64,000 nucleotides of DNA from Evernia prunastri (GCA_003184365.1 NKYR01000022.1:62117-126116); one strand, 5' to 3'. Shown: positions 22,578 through 35,046, numbered from the stretch's first letter. Numbers and translations are program-made. Notes: generated by a model not told the origin, from the letters alone.

Positions 22578-25500
22578 TTACCTGCGGTTGAAGCAGCACA
22601 GCAAGCCAGACTTGCCCAGGAACCAACAGCATCCGATGAAACGAATCAAGGCAAGGGCAGCCGTAGACCAGAGCAGGGCACGGAAGAAATTCGATGTCCT
22701 TGTTGTCGAACTATTCTGCAGGCTAACGTCAGCAAAACTTGAAGGACTGGAAAAGCACCAAATATCGTACCGAGAGTCCCAGCGAAGTCAAATCGCTGCT
22801 CGTAATACCAACAGCGAGTAAAGCGTTCGAGAAGATCCATGCCGTGACCAATTTCGTTCTGAAGCTTTTATACGAGTCCTCCAAGGTTTTCTTCTCAACG
22901 ACTACTGGTGGATGGTATTCAGCCAATGCACGCCTGACCGTGATCTCGAATTGGCTATCGATATCCGCCTGAGGTTTGTCTGGCTCTTCGATAATGGCGG
23001 CTTTACCATCTCCTGATTTCGTGGTTTGAGCTGACGGCAGAACATCGGCCTTATCAGAGCCTTTGGTTCCCCATGATACGTCGTGCCAATTGCTGAAGGC
23101 GTAGACGTTGAGGATGTTGATGTAGGACGACATGAGGCAAAGATACTGGGGAAACGAAGTGAACATGTGCCACGGATCCAGGTACATGAAGGAAGCCACG
23201 AAGTACAGACCAAAGGTAGCTGCCAAAGCAATAAGGATAATGCCCGAGCTCGACGAGGAAAAGAAGCTCTTGAAGAATTCATCAAGACCATTGTGTGTGT
23301 CGATACTCGTTTCTGTACTGTGCTTGCGGAAAGCTCGGACGACCAAGTACATTGATAGTATCACGATATAAACCTGGATGATACCGAAGAGCAGGAATGA
23401 CATAATATATGTCCATCTCGATCTATACACATTGTCAACGAGGCGTTATAAAGGAGTAATTGGAAGTCACCTACCCCTTGGGCCGATTCCCTAGAGCTAG
23501 GATGAATTGCAGGAGTACACAACCTAGATAGAGATATTGCAGCACTGTATTGATAATTGGGGTAACTGTGTTGCCGAAGGGAAAAGCCTGACCTCCGTTC
23601 GCAGCGCTTGGTGTTCCGACCAGATCCATGATGACACTAGTTGTGAGCCAGAAAGCAGCTGAAACAGGTTAGACCTCTGGCTCATGGTTGGATACTTCAG
23701 GATCACTAACCAAGCGCAAACCATGAGAGAAATACCGAGAATACGTTGTAGAGCATCTGAATATGGAAAAAGAACATGCGAACGATGTTATGACTGCTTT
23801 TATACATCCTTCCGAAATGCATAAGTGAGTAGATACTCGCTGCGAAGGACCCATTAAGCCATCTCCGTCGTTGCCCGATGAATTCTGGAGCACCTTCAGG
23901 AACATCAGTCTCGCCCTTTGAGGCCTTCACGTAGGTCAGGTGCCACTTCGATCCAGCCTTTGCGACAAGTTCAAAGCACAAGATCCGATCTTCGGCCAAG
24001 AACATGTTCTTCTTGAAGATGTTCATATTCTCAATGCCTTTACCGGCGTTGATCTTTGCAGCGGTGTGGTCACCGTGAAAGTACTGATCGAGTGGTCGTC
24101 CTCTGATAGCACGGAATCGGTACGCAGAGAACGCTCCTGGAAGAACGCTGACGTACCCAAAGGAGCTTTCCAACGGTTTGTCCAAGATGTTACTGATTTT
24201 GTACTCAAAGTTCTGGGCTGCCACGAGTGGATTCAAGAGGTTTTTCCATCCTTTACCCAACATAGCGTGGATTTCTCCGCAAGCCCCACCAAGATCTTTG
24301 TCGTTGTAGAAAGCTTCCCACAGGGCAAGAAGAGATTTGGGCCCTGGCTTTGTCCCCGCGTCCAGAAGAATGCAGACTTCCGGGTTCAGGATATTACCAA
24401 ACGCGTTGAATAACCATCGATGGGAATTTATCTTCTTGCTGTTCTTCTGTTTGAGACAGAAAATCATTTGTACTGGGGGAAGCGTAGTAGGGCCGTCGTC
24501 CTGGGGTTGTATGAGCTTCTGATTGGGCGTGACCGAAAGTTGCGTAGTGTATTCGAAGATATGGGCTGAGGTTTCTTTGCCGTCGACGTCCTTCTTCATC
24601 ACACCATCTTGGTAGATGCCAATTGTGGCCAGGACATCTAGAGTTTCCTTGTCGCAGGGATCGATCCCGTCAAAGACCAGACAAACGACAATCTTTTGCC
24701 AAGCAGGGCCTCCTTTGTTCCAAAACTCAGTCTTTTTAATGTTGACAATGTCGCGAACATTTTGCATGACACCGTGAAGGGTACGCGCAGTCAGCACTTT
24801 GTCTTCGTTATAATAGGTAATGGCAATGAGAAGTTCGGTGTGGCGGTTGTACATGGCTGGCCGAAGGTTGTAGCCATTCTTGAGAGTGAAATCATTGGGG
24901 TCGCAAGTTGCAGCAGTGTCTGAACATGGTTAGTATCGATACATTCCAATGCTCAAATTCAGCGTACATCTCAGATGTGTGAACTCTTCACTGCCTCCCT
25001 CCAAATCACTCCTATACTTCGCCTGCACAGCGTTCTGGATAGCACTCGGAACTGGATAGTCCACACTCAGGACCGAGCCTTGAACAAGCTTTACTTTACG
25101 TGTCGCGTATCGCCTCAAACCGTTTGCTCCAGGTGCTTGCCTCTGCTTCCATGCTTCCGTTGAGCTAGTGTCACTTCTCTCATATGGAGACGGTGCTCGC
25201 CCAGGCACGCCAAATGCAGCTGTGGGGTCATCGAGAGTCGAGCTGTAGCCATCTCCGTGATAACCGTTGTACGGAGGTGCTTGTGACTTTGGACCTCCAA
25301 CGTAGGATTCCGTTAAAGTGTAGTTGGAAGCAGGTCTGATAGGGGGAGTTGCGGTCCCGGAGTGAGGCTCGTCGAAAGGCCCATTGAAAGGCCCCTGGCC
25401 ATGTGACAGGAGGGCTCGTTCATCTTCCTCATCAGATCCTTCGTGTGGAGGTAGATGGTATTGCTGTACTGACAGTTAGGGAGAGGCCGCAAATTCTAAG

Positions 25501-25589
25501 AACACAATACTAACACTTCCGGAGGGCAGATCGTGCAAACGGTGGTCCTCTTCATAGCCCCCAGCTCCCGGGGATCCTCGGTAAGCCAT
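22578..25589 (-). CDS. Class III chitin synthase
   Basis: Integral membrane enzyme that polymerises N-acetylglucosamine from UDP-GlcNAc into chitin at the hyphal tip; class III enzymes are specific to filamentous fungi. Six exons on the minus strand (25589-25515, 25463-24968, 24919-23711, 23658-23475, 23422-22771, 22715-22578) join in phase to 917 residues. The disordered N terminus (MAYRGSPGAGGYEEDH) is followed by the catalytic domain: ITYYNEDKVL, LLDAGTKPG, LAEDRIL near residue 500 and QRRRWLNGSFAAS near 540. The stretch after QRRRW, SLMHFGRMYKSSHN, distinguishes class III from classes I and II. About seven C-terminal helices follow, ending in CCWFLGKSGLLCCFNRR. Introns are 48-55 nt; the second contains a perfect TACTAAC branch site. 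Confidence 0.97.
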
Positions 25590-28087
25590 TCAGGCGTGAT
25601 GTGATGGAAAGAAGTTAGGGACTTAGAGCGCCGCTATGATCAAAGGATAACGGAAGCGTTGACAAGTATATATCGGAGGGCGTAGCGTTCATGAAGGGAA
25701 GGGAGCGAAGTAGTATGGCAGACGTTGTTAACTACGGCCGCTAGGGCTTGGGGAGGTAGTCGTCAGTTACTGGCGTGTTTGGCCGTGTATCCTCTCGCTT
25801 TCTAAGAGGCCTCTCGCTGTCGCTTGTCGAAAGATGTGGGTTGGAAAGAGTGATGTGAAAGTTGAGATCAGGGGTTGTTTCGTAACCGGGATCTTCTTCT
25901 CCAGGTGTGGCTCTACCAATCACATCCAACGTCCGCCACAGAAAAGCAGAGCAAGAGACACGTTAAAACGATGAGTCTTCCACAGCACACTGAATGAATT
26001 GAATTTTCTTGAAGGTGAAGAGCAATGCGAAGCTGATGTTTGTCAAAGATGAAATCTTACTACGCAAACGATATCCCAATCCGGCAACGTTTGGGGACGT
26101 GTTCTTTGTTCATCTTACGGGTTACGACTGTGCTGTGTGGGCTGTGGCGCCCTGAGGTCTCCGGATTCCTAAAATAGCAACACAAAGTCCTTCCACTCAA
26201 AAACGGGGGCTGTGCGCTTTGCGTTTAAGACTCCTCTTGGTATCCATAGCCGGATAGAAAAAAAGCCATTCGTTGCGGTGTCATCTCTCATTTCACAAGT
26301 TCACTGGGCCTAAAGATGAGATCGGATACTAGGACCTTGTTTCTCCTATCATCCGCCTTTTCAGTGCTCTCTGTGTACTGCAAGCAACGCTTGATCTCGT
26401 CGACATTTACAAATGCTGGATCCAACGCTTTGTTGTTTATGTGAGCCTGTGGTCCATCTACGCTTCAAGCACCATTGCACCCTACAGCTGGTTGTTCGTT
26501 TGCTATCAACATAGGGCATTGAGTATAGGTGGAACCGATTGGACGGCTAAAACACTTCAGATGATGCACAAGCATGTCTGTATGCTGTCTTTCATGCACT
26601 CATGCAGGGGAGGTAGGTATGCAGTATGATTGCCAAAAGCCGTTTCCTGATCCTCCTAAGGGGTAGCAGCCCTGCATACGGAGTATTGCTACTCCGGCGT
26701 GCAGATGCAGCCCAGGCCCGATTATGATCAGACCCACGTGTCGTCTTGGAGCGCAAGATAATGTCACTCTATGGGGGTACTCGTTCTGAGGCCCAATTGC
26801 TTTGATGGTTCATTCAGCACAGCAATATGCAATCAGTAGATCTGAAGCTTGAATGGCGCAAGAAGCGTGTGAAAAGTGTACAGCTATGGGGACACTCAAG
26901 CGTCTTTTTGGATTGGGGAGCTCCGGATAAGTAGGTACCTTAGTACTACTACTCTACCTACTTAGGTGAGTAGGTAAGTGACTATAAGTACGGGAGAAAT
27001 TGATATCGCAGCAGTTATCGGAGCGGTTATATGCGTGACCGTTGCGCTTGTAGAGAGCGGTGAATTAAGCATCGAATCACGAATCAGGGATCTGTGCGGG
27101 ATGAGCCTCGGGGGTTGTCAGGCTCAAAGACAAGTCAGACAACCGACTAGAATAATGCAGACAAGACAAGAAGAAGAGATAGGTACCTTAGGAAAGGATA
27201 TTAGCACTCAAGTAATTTCGGTTCAGGGCCAGGCTCACAGAGTTACAGCCTTTAGAAGTTTACCTAGAGTACCCTTACTCGTGAAGCTAGATCATTTCTT
27301 ACTTAGCTGCGCACCAATTTAGGTCCAATTTAGGGCAAATCTTAGGTAGGGCAAATTTGGTTATTTGATGACTGAAAGTGAAAAGGTGTAAAACTCTCAA
27401 CCAATCAATTCACTCCTTGCCTTTTCCCTCCTCCCGTCCCAAAAGGATCCAACTACTTCCAAGTTCCCCCAACTCTTCCAGCATCTGTCAAACACCTGCC
27501 GCATTCAACAACAACAACATTAACAACAACAACCACCACCACCACGACCATCCAGCCAAAAACGCTTCCACTCTGCTGTTCAACTCATCACAATGGAACA
27601 TTCCTAACATCGTGTCACGCAACGCCCAATACTTCAATTGCAGTGACAAGGAAGCCGCTCCGCTTCAAAGGTGCTCTGCTTGCGCCCGTTAAATTACGCC
27701 GTAAATCCAATACACAACACCTCGACCACAACGAAGCGACCCAGAGATATGTGGTAGGCCGGCCGTCGACAGTCACTCGTTTACATTCACGTCCAAGCCA
27801 TCGCCTTGTTTGTTCCGGACCACCTGCAACTAACCTTTGAGTCCTTTGTTCTCTCCCCTCGAAAATCTCGTCAACGAACCACACCGAAACATATTCCTGC
27901 AGTCTCCCTTTGCAGGGCCAGACACTGCTTTGATTGACTTCCTGCTCGAACACATCCCAAATCTTGACTGTCGATCAACGGAGCGACTGTCCAGTAACGA
28001 CTCGCTGTTGGGCTTCGTGAATAACAACAAACCTCTCCTCCGCGCATCGTCCTCTTCTCACTTTATCCAAGTCGTGCCAAAGCAAAG
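25590..28087. other. Gene-poor interval between divergent CHS and OPY2
   Basis: 2.5 kb separating two outward-facing genes, so it must hold both promoters. On the OPY2 side there is an AAC/CCA-rich microsatellite-like patch (27500-27545) and a long open but non-conserved frame (27837 onward) that runs into OPY2 only because the first intron happens to be open. TAGGTACCT-type words lie at 26935, 26960 and 27181, and TACTCCG-type words near 26680-26697. A 42-codon frame at 26314 starts like a signal peptide but has no support beyond that. Confidence 0.5.
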
Positions 28088-29612
28088 ATGGACCTCCATG
28101 GTCTCGGTCGATTTGGTAACCATCGAGAACCCGGCTCTATCAGGACACAATACTGACGGTTTCTTTGTAGAGGTGGATTTCAATGCACCCCACCTTTTCC
28201 GACGATGCGCCAGTTGCCCTTCTGAATCTCCACCATGTCCATCATGTGCTTCTGGCGAGGTCTGCTCCCTCATAGCTGGAGGCTGTAATTCATGTGCTGT
28301 GACCATGTGCACGAAAATGGGAGCTCAGCCATCAGCCGCGCCATCCAGTTCTGGGCCAGCCGCCGGTCCGATCGCAGGAGGTGTCATTGGAGGTGTGACT
28401 GTGGTATGCCTGATGACGTTCCTGGTATGGAGATTCTGTATCAAAAAGAGAAGGGAACGATTCATAGAAAACGACTGGCAAGAAGACGAATCCACTGAGA
28501 AGAGTAGAGGCGAATTTGGCGTGCAAAGGGATGCTCGTGCCTCGGTCCATTCAGTACGCTCAATAGCCTCGACTGTCCTCACTCGAGCTTCCAACGTGAT
28601 CCAAATAGCCTACATCCCTGGAGTTACAAACCGATCCGTCGACTCCACACCAGATCTCATCCCACCGGTGCCACCAATACCAGCCTTCTCGCCAGTGGGG
28701 ACTCCACAGCCCCACCAACAAGACCAGCACTTTTTTATGCCTAGCGATCTCCGTGACTCCACTTATTCGGATTATACCGTTGACAGGACCTCGTACGCCC
28801 GATCCAGCATAGCCCCAAGCATGCCTCGAGGTAGCTTCCTGTCGACAGCCTACCGAGGTAGTGCTGTCGTCAACGCTATACCTGCTCAAACGGCGATTCG
28901 TGGTAAAGCAAATCCTGTCGCTGTCAGGTCAAATGGTAGGAATAGCCCTGCTGAATCAAGATCCGCTACTCCGCCTCTTCCGATAATGGATCGCAAGCGA
29001 CACGATTTGATAAGCACCAATACCACCAGCCCGATAGTCGCTCGATTGGGTGTCCCGAAAGCTGTGAATGTCACAAAACCTCAGCAGAACAACATGCATG
29101 TCGCCACGAGCACTAGTCCTGTTCCCAGTGACAGGTCGAATAGGTCTCCGATCAAATTAGTACGGCACGCCTCCGCGGCAAGCTCAAGGCATAATCCTGA
29201 CTCGTCAACCTTTGATGATGCCTCTAGCAGTGACGAAGACTCACCTGCAGATCAAAGTCTAATGGGACACGAAAAACTACCTCAGTTCGCCAAAACTACG
29301 TCGCTCTCGTCAAAATCGATGGATCCTCCAGTTCGGTCTCCATCATCGGCACCTGATCTAAGACATTCCCCAGCCATGATTTCTTCTTCACCGGACAGCC
29401 AAGCACGCCAATTGGTGAGCAAAGAGCAAAAGCAGAAACACAAACGATCTGGAAGTCTGAATCAGATAATCGAAGAAGCGACCAGACGAGCCTCCAGAGA
29501 GCCCAGACATGGCGGTCTAGGTAGTATGGGAAACGTCATGACCGCCTGGACAGGGAGAGATGCTAAAGGGGAAGGCCCATTCTCCGACGCGAATGCGGCA
29601 AGGACGCCTTGA
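28088..29612 (+). CDS. OPY2: Opy2-like membrane anchor of the HOG/Ste50 pathway
   Basis: In yeast Opy2 tethers the Ste50-Ste11 complex to the plasma membrane for osmostress signalling. Exons 28088-28115 and 28171-29612 give 489 residues. The start MDLHGLGRFE was chosen because it is followed after one base of phase by a 55-nt intron with TACTGAC and TAG that leads straight into the conserved domain. The extracellular Opy2 domain, residues 22-56, has eight cysteines in the family spacing (CASCPSESPPCPSC then CSLIAGGCNSC and CTK). One membrane helix covers about 77-98, followed by KKRRERF as a positive stop. The cytoplasmic tail of about 390 residues is Ser/Pro-rich and disordered, with SDEDSP and RSGSLNQIIEEATRRAS as its most conserved-looking pieces; Ste50-binding sites would be in this tail. 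A longer upstream in-frame start exists but reads through the intron. Confidence 0.88.
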
Positions 29613-30834
29613 AATCTGCTACTTCCTGCCTTTTTTCTTGTACACTTTGCAGCTTTTCTTACTAATGTCGCGACTAGGGAGACGATTATTGATCTTTTGG
29701 CGTAATGGAATACGGCTGTGACAGCCAGGGGCGGACTTATTTGATAGGCAAAATATTTAGGGTATGACTCGGAGGCGTTTTATATTTACAAAGTTCTACG
29801 GACATGTTGGAAGGGCTGTCATGCCGTTGGATGATTTGCCATACAATACTAAGACCTTTTCCAAACAATCGTTTCATTGTCGAATTCTTTGCGTTTCATT
29901 GCTTTTTTTGAGGTTCATCGCACTTGTATTGTTTCGAATCCGCCTTACAAAGCTTGCTTGCATCTCTTCCGGCATACTATGCCTTCTCATCGACATCTCC
30001 TTAGTTCCATCTCTTGTGAATTCTGCTGAATTTAGTGGATGGGAACCATCTGCCACCATGTCGGCGCCGAACTCTTCACGACCTCTGCTTTCACCCGAGG
30101 CCTGCCTATGCAGAGCATCTTCCCCGTGTTTTCTCGGTATAAAAGCTCACCAGATTCCAGATATCTCTATCAAGAAACAAGACCTTCCTTCACATTACAC
30201 TACGACTACGACGACGCCCATGAACAAAGACAATATCAAAAGCGGCATCACCTTCTTTCCGGAATATATTCCAACGTCCACTGCTGCTCTGCGGACCCTC
30301 AGAGTGCTAAAGCAAATACTGGATATCTTCCATTCCTGCACCTCCCAAAAGCCCTGGAACCGCCTCCCACCTCGCCGTGACCAAGCCTGCGCCCCCGGCA
30401 CGCTTTGCGGAGCAACGGCCTGTCTCGCAGTCTCATACATCGCCACGGCCTCCAATCACCGCGCTCCGCCTTCTTGAGGACGCGGTTCTCAGGTGCCACG
30501 TACGCTGTCGCTCCCGGGAAGCAGTCCGGCCACTGCTACCGTTCTTTCCACGCTTTCCCAACCGCCTGAGACAGTGCTGGCAACAGTCTGTGGTCCCTGC
30601 CGCTTATCAGCCACTTGTGCAATTCAATTCTACCTGAACAACGCTCGAACTTCGTGCACTGACCACGCTTTCGAGGACCTCATCGACGTGCGGAAGCTCC
30701 CAAAGATATCGTCGATCCGCGGCTGGCCGCGAGTCTCGAGCGTCGACTCTCAAGTTAATCAATATATGGGCTTCGTCGTCGGCCTTTGCCTAGCTTTCTA
30801 TATTGGCATCCTCGAACCATACGCCCGGAGCGGT
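29613..30834. other. Interval between OPY2 and the patatin-like gene
   Basis: 1.2 kb with several long overlapping frames (for example 29764-30477) whose sequence is not clearly protein-like. Pro/Ser-rich fragments in shifting frames near 30380-30600 could be remains of a coding region or an N-terminal extension of the patatin-like gene, whose frame stays open upstream to about 30493. No domain was recognised. Confidence 0.35.
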
Positions 30835-32323
30835 ATGGCAGGTAAGAAGGTCCAATGGCCCAAGAAGCTTGAAACAAAGGGTGGAACGTGGACCGAAGAA
30901 AGACGACATTTGCGAAGTCCTTACCCGTCCTCCAAAGACTTATTGGCTGTGAAGGACCCGGCTCCCCTTGAATTATGGGCCGTGAAGTCCGTCCTCAGCA
31001 TCGACGGCGGCGGGATCAGCGGATACAGCTCTCTCGTTATAGTCGAGGCGCTCATGGAAGAAATTGGAAAGATTGAGATAGCACTGGACCCGAAGGCCAC
31101 CTCCAGCCTCTGTTCACCAGCTCTCGGGCCTCTAGACGCAAAGTTGTGCGCCGCTCCAACCCGCAATGGCATACAGATGTCTGAGTATCGGCCATGTCAT
31201 TACTTCGACTATATAGGCGGGGTGGGCACCGGAGGGATTGTTGCCATGTTGCTAGGCAGGTACAGGATGAGTGTCCGCGAAGCAAAGGATAGATACCGAG
31301 ACATATGCGCTACGGCCATCGAGCAATCAAGAGGTCACAAGCTGTCAATATGGCAAAAGTTCCATGCAAAGGACCTGGTCCCAGCGTGGCCGAGCCACGA
31401 CGAGTCTAGCGAGCATCTCCAGTCAGATCCTGAGAGGTGTCGTACTATCGTCTGCGGCTGTGGTTCCAACCTGCAACCACTTCGATCTTACGATTCTCCT
31501 AGCCGTACAGATCTTGTCAAGGATGTTATTCTACAGTGCGTGGGTCCCGCCACGCAGTGCTATAACAACCCAAGCCGCACGATGCTAACAGAGGTATCCC
31601 TCCAGCTCCCAAAAAACATGTTTGGAAAGAAAGACATTGACCTGCTGAGTGTCGGCGGCGCGATCTATGAACCCGTCCACCTCAAAACCGGTTCTCTGCA
31701 AGACCGAACGAGCAAGCAGACCAACCGGGTCCACCCACGATGAGTTGTCAAGCAACGCGAAGCGGTTCAACCTCAGCCATTACTGTCGCCTCAACGTAGC
31801 CGTGAAAAACCTTCAAGGTATTGATGGGGATGAATGGCGTTCCGACATCTCCGACCCTCTGACCCTTGACCGAATCGATCGAGAAACGAACGCCTATCTC
31901 CAAAGAGAAGACACAGCAGTCGAGCTCAAAGAGTTCGCCGCGCGCCTCGTCGAAAGGCGAAGGCTTCGCGCCAAGACCGTGCGATGGGAGCGGTGGGCCC
32001 TCGGCATAGTTTACCGGTGTACCAAGCCGAAGTGTAACGGTGGGAAGAATGGCTTTCCGGACAGTGTCGAAATCTGGGACCACCTGTGTAGAGTGCATCA
32101 AGTGCCGCCGCCCGCGCACTACGACGAGGAATCGATGAGGGAGTACAGTGAGCAAGAAGCGATGGGTCGGACGAGGGAGATTACCGTGTCCAAGAAAATC
32201 ATTGTCAAAGAGTCTGTGAAGGGAGGACCCTTCGTGCGGGACCTTATTGGAACAGTCGCGGCAGTCGAAGGGGAGAATAGGGAGCGGGATTTGACGAGGT
32301 TGGCCTGGAAGGCAATGGCCTAG
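30835..32323 (+). CDS. Degenerate patatin-like protein with C-terminal zinc-finger module; possible pseudogene
   Basis: Paralogue of the gene at 56289-57824. The frame from 30835 contains the patatin oxyanion motif as SIDGGGISG and then YFDYIGGVGTGGIVAML, where the nucleophile-elbow serine (GxSxG) is replaced by glycine. Further on, RCRTIVC and RSYD are kept, but the segment that should carry the catalytic aspartate is missing: the sequence jumps to NNPSRTM. LLSVGG is still present near 31645. The frame stops at 31743, while the rest of the protein (HYCRLNVAV, RRLRAKTVRWERWALG, YRCTKPKCNGG ... HLCRVH) continues in the next frame to 32323. The only in-phase introns found (for example 31651-31702 with a GTCGGC donor) would delete conserved sequence, so a frameshift is at least as likely. 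Start is uncertain; 30766 is an alternative. Enzymatic activity is not expected. Confidence 0.6.
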
Positions 32324-32885
32324 CAGATAGTGGGATAGAGGTATGGGAGGACAATGGGGCTGGCTGGCTGGTCCGCTGGGAAGGTCTTGTCCTTAATTGG
32401 GAGGCGAGACTTCAAAACATTGCATCCATACTCTAGCACTACGTATCTAGCGGCGAAGAACGGCAACACGTCGAACGATGTTTCATCCGATTAGAGAGGG
32501 GAATGTTATTCCTTCATGCCTTGATCCCACACGAGCTTGTCGACTGCGTGAGGCACAGCGATAAACCTTAGTTTTTTTGATTTGTGTCCTTAAGCGATTT
32601 CTGAGACTGATCTTCTTCGATATAGCGTTGCCTTCCAGGCAGGGTGTTTGGGAAATGTAGCAATCCGAGGTGCTGGAGGTGTCGGATACCGAACGTCGAT
32701 TCGACTGTTTGAGGGTATGTCATCTCGACTGCGCCTTGTTCTGGCACCTTGCCTGCTTGATAGCGTTCAATATGCAGCTGGCAAAGAAGAAACTTCGTAT
32801 GGAGATTCTGGACCGTGGATATCATGGATCGTATGGAGCACCAATAACTATCTTCGCTATGCTAAAGCCAGTCCTTCCATCATCC
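32324..32885. other. Intergenic between convergent genes
   Basis: 562 nt between the ends of two genes that point at each other. Only short frames overlapping on both strands; presumably 3' UTRs. Nothing else recognised. Confidence 0.45.
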
Positions 32886-34530
32886 TCAATCCTTCATCTC
32901 CTCTTCTGCCACATAATGCAGGTACGCACCCAGTAGCTTCGTGCCCTCAATGTAATTCCTCCTATCCAACTTCTCATTGATGCTGTGCGCAGCGTCCGTC
33001 GAGCTACCCATGGGGAGTAGCAAGACGTTCTTGCGGGTCGCTTTCTCAAAGGTCAGCGTCACCGGTATGCTCCCTCCCTCCCTTGTCAGGTCTGGCTTCA
33101 CGCCGAACACTTTCTCTACCGCTCGCCCTGCGGCGGTGTAGTTCCAGTGTTTAGGTGATGCGACCCACCAGTTACCCGCATGCATCAGGCGAACGTCGGT
33201 GGTGTTCTTACTCCCAAGCTTGGCGAATTCTTCTTTGACGTACTTGAAGACTAGAGAATCGACCTTGTCCGATTTCATATCCGGCACTGTCCTTATCGAG
33301 AACTTCCCGATCACTTTCGCTGGAATCACTGTCTTGCCTCCAGGTGCAGAGAAGGCCCCTTCGACTCCGTGTACACTGAGGGAAGGGTATCGCCAACGCG
33401 CCATGAGAGTCTGCTCTTTATCGGGGAAGATGCCGGTCTTACTACCGAGGGATTCATAGAGGTTATCCATTGTGTAGCTGATATCTCCGTACAGTGACTC
33501 CTCCTCTGCGGTCATTGGGGCAACCATCTCGTTGATACCAGGTATCTGAATCTTTCCGTGTGTGTCGACCAATTTCCCAAGTACGCGGACAAGATCTGTC
33601 ATTGGCTCCTGCGCACAACCGCCGAAGATACCGCTGTGAAGATCTTGGCCTGGGCCGCTGATGCTGACGCTATAGTAGTTAACCCCTCGGAGTCCGTACG
33701 TCAGACAGGGTTTCTCGGTGCCTAGCCAGTAGTTGTCGCTAATGCAGACCGCATCCGCCTTCTCGAAGAATCCTCCGGCCTTCGCCTCCTTCTCAATAAA
33801 GTCGTCCAACCCTTCAGATCCATTTTCCTCCATACCCTCAAAGCACATCAACAGATTCACAGGCAGTTCCACACCGGCCTCCCTGTGAGCTTGTATGGCA
33901 TTCAACCACCCGAGGACAGGACCCTTGTCGTCTGTGCTGCCACGTCCGTACATCCTTCCCTTATCGTCAACAGTAAGTGTAAATGGTTCCGTAGCCCAGC
34001 CATCGTCTTTCAAAGCAGGCTGCACATCATAATGACCGTAGAGGAGAATGTTCCGTTTGTCAGGAGAGGAGCCGTAGCGAGCGACGATGACAGGAGGTAG
34101 ATGGAGGTTTCTTTTGCCAGGTTGGAGGCCAAGGGGACGGGACTCGACGTGGGCACCCAGGGCTGTGAGCTCAGAGGCAAGAAATTCGGACATCTGCGAT
34201 CGATCAGGCTTTACTCGTAGCTACCTTCTGCAGGAGTAAAATGTGAGGAGAGCAACTGACTTTAACGACATCAGGGCGCCGTTCGTCATCTGCGGAGACG
34301 GACGGTATGGCTACTGCTTTACGGAGACCTGAAGCAATTGAGCAAATTTTCTATGGAAAGATCGAAAGACTAATAGACATGGTGCTCCTCACGTTCGATG
34401 AAGAATTCTGATAGCTTGTCCACTCTTGTATGGCGGGTCAGCAGCAGCCCCTGCTTCTCATACTCAATTCATAAACTATTGAATGGCGAATGCCTCACTG
34501 TTTAAAGTAGTCGTCCAATTGGGGCGCCAT
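32886..34530 (-). CDS. DUG1: Cys-Gly metallodipeptidase Dug1 (M20 family)
   Basis: Cytosolic Zn/Mn dipeptidase that hydrolyses Cys-Gly in glutathione turnover. Exons on the minus strand 34530-34499, 34424-34393, 34328-34261 and 34193-32886 give 479 residues, the normal length. The start reads MAPQLDDYFKQVDKLSEFF. Metal ligands are visible: YGHYDVQP (H98, D100), STDDKGP (about D131-132), FEGMEENGSEG (about E166-167), SDNYW, and near the C terminus STDAAHS. An in-frame ATG at 34707 would add 59 residues, basic and Ser-rich with almost no acidic residues, ending RRFLATIRT, which looks like a mitochondrial presequence; the longer product would have 538 residues. I list the short form because it matches the family start, but both may be made. 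It is convergent with the patatin-like gene. Confidence 0.95.
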
Positions 34531-35046
34531 CGTGCGAATTGTTGCAAGAAAGCGTCTCTGGAGGTGGGATTTGAGTAGTGGAGACTGGTCTGGGAGAATG
34601 GCAGTGCTTATAGAGCCGGTATGGCTACTGAGCTTGAGCTTCGACGCTGAGTAAGAGCAAGATATACGCAGATGTTTGGTAAGCTGCTTCGCTTGTATGC
34701 TGGGCATGGAGGTTGGAAGTCTCGACTACTTGAAGGTACCTGAAGATTGGCTCGATTGGCCAACCCTCTTAGGGTTTACACACCGAGGGCCCTAGGTAGT
34801 TTCATAGAAATGTTCGAAGGCTACAGGAACTTGTTATGATTTTAGATCCAGAGAAGAGAGCCCAATGAGTTCCTGTAGGCGTACGCCTTGAGTATAACAC
34901 CCTTCCTACTTGGATCCTACTCGCTAGAAAGAAGCCACGACACAGCGATAACTCCAATTTTCCTTCTTAACCTGATCGAAGCAAGAGCATGAAAACAAGA
35001 CCCCAAGCCAAACGCCAGGCCCAACCAAAAGTGGTCGCGTTGACGG
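34531..35046. promoter_or_regulatory. DUG1 upstream region
   Basis: 516 nt between two minus-strand genes. The first 177 nt upstream of the DUG1 start are open in frame and may encode a targeting extension (see DUG1). A GGTACC word lies near 34735. No other feature was found. Confidence 0.45.

Noticed and set aside
12258..25589. Cell-wall synthesis gene cluster (GT2 plus chitin synthase)
   Set aside because: The two genes are 7.5 kb apart with GCP3, WKF and Ubc12 between them and differ in strand; no sign of co-regulation.
26314..26442. 42-codon frame starting with a signal-peptide-like stretch
   Set aside because: Too short, no cysteine pattern, and a possible GTGAGC donor leads to no convincing second exon.
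29764..30477. 237-codon + strand frame
   Set aside because: Hydrophobic and Thr/Pro-rich segments follow base composition; no domain and no continuation into the patatin-like frame.
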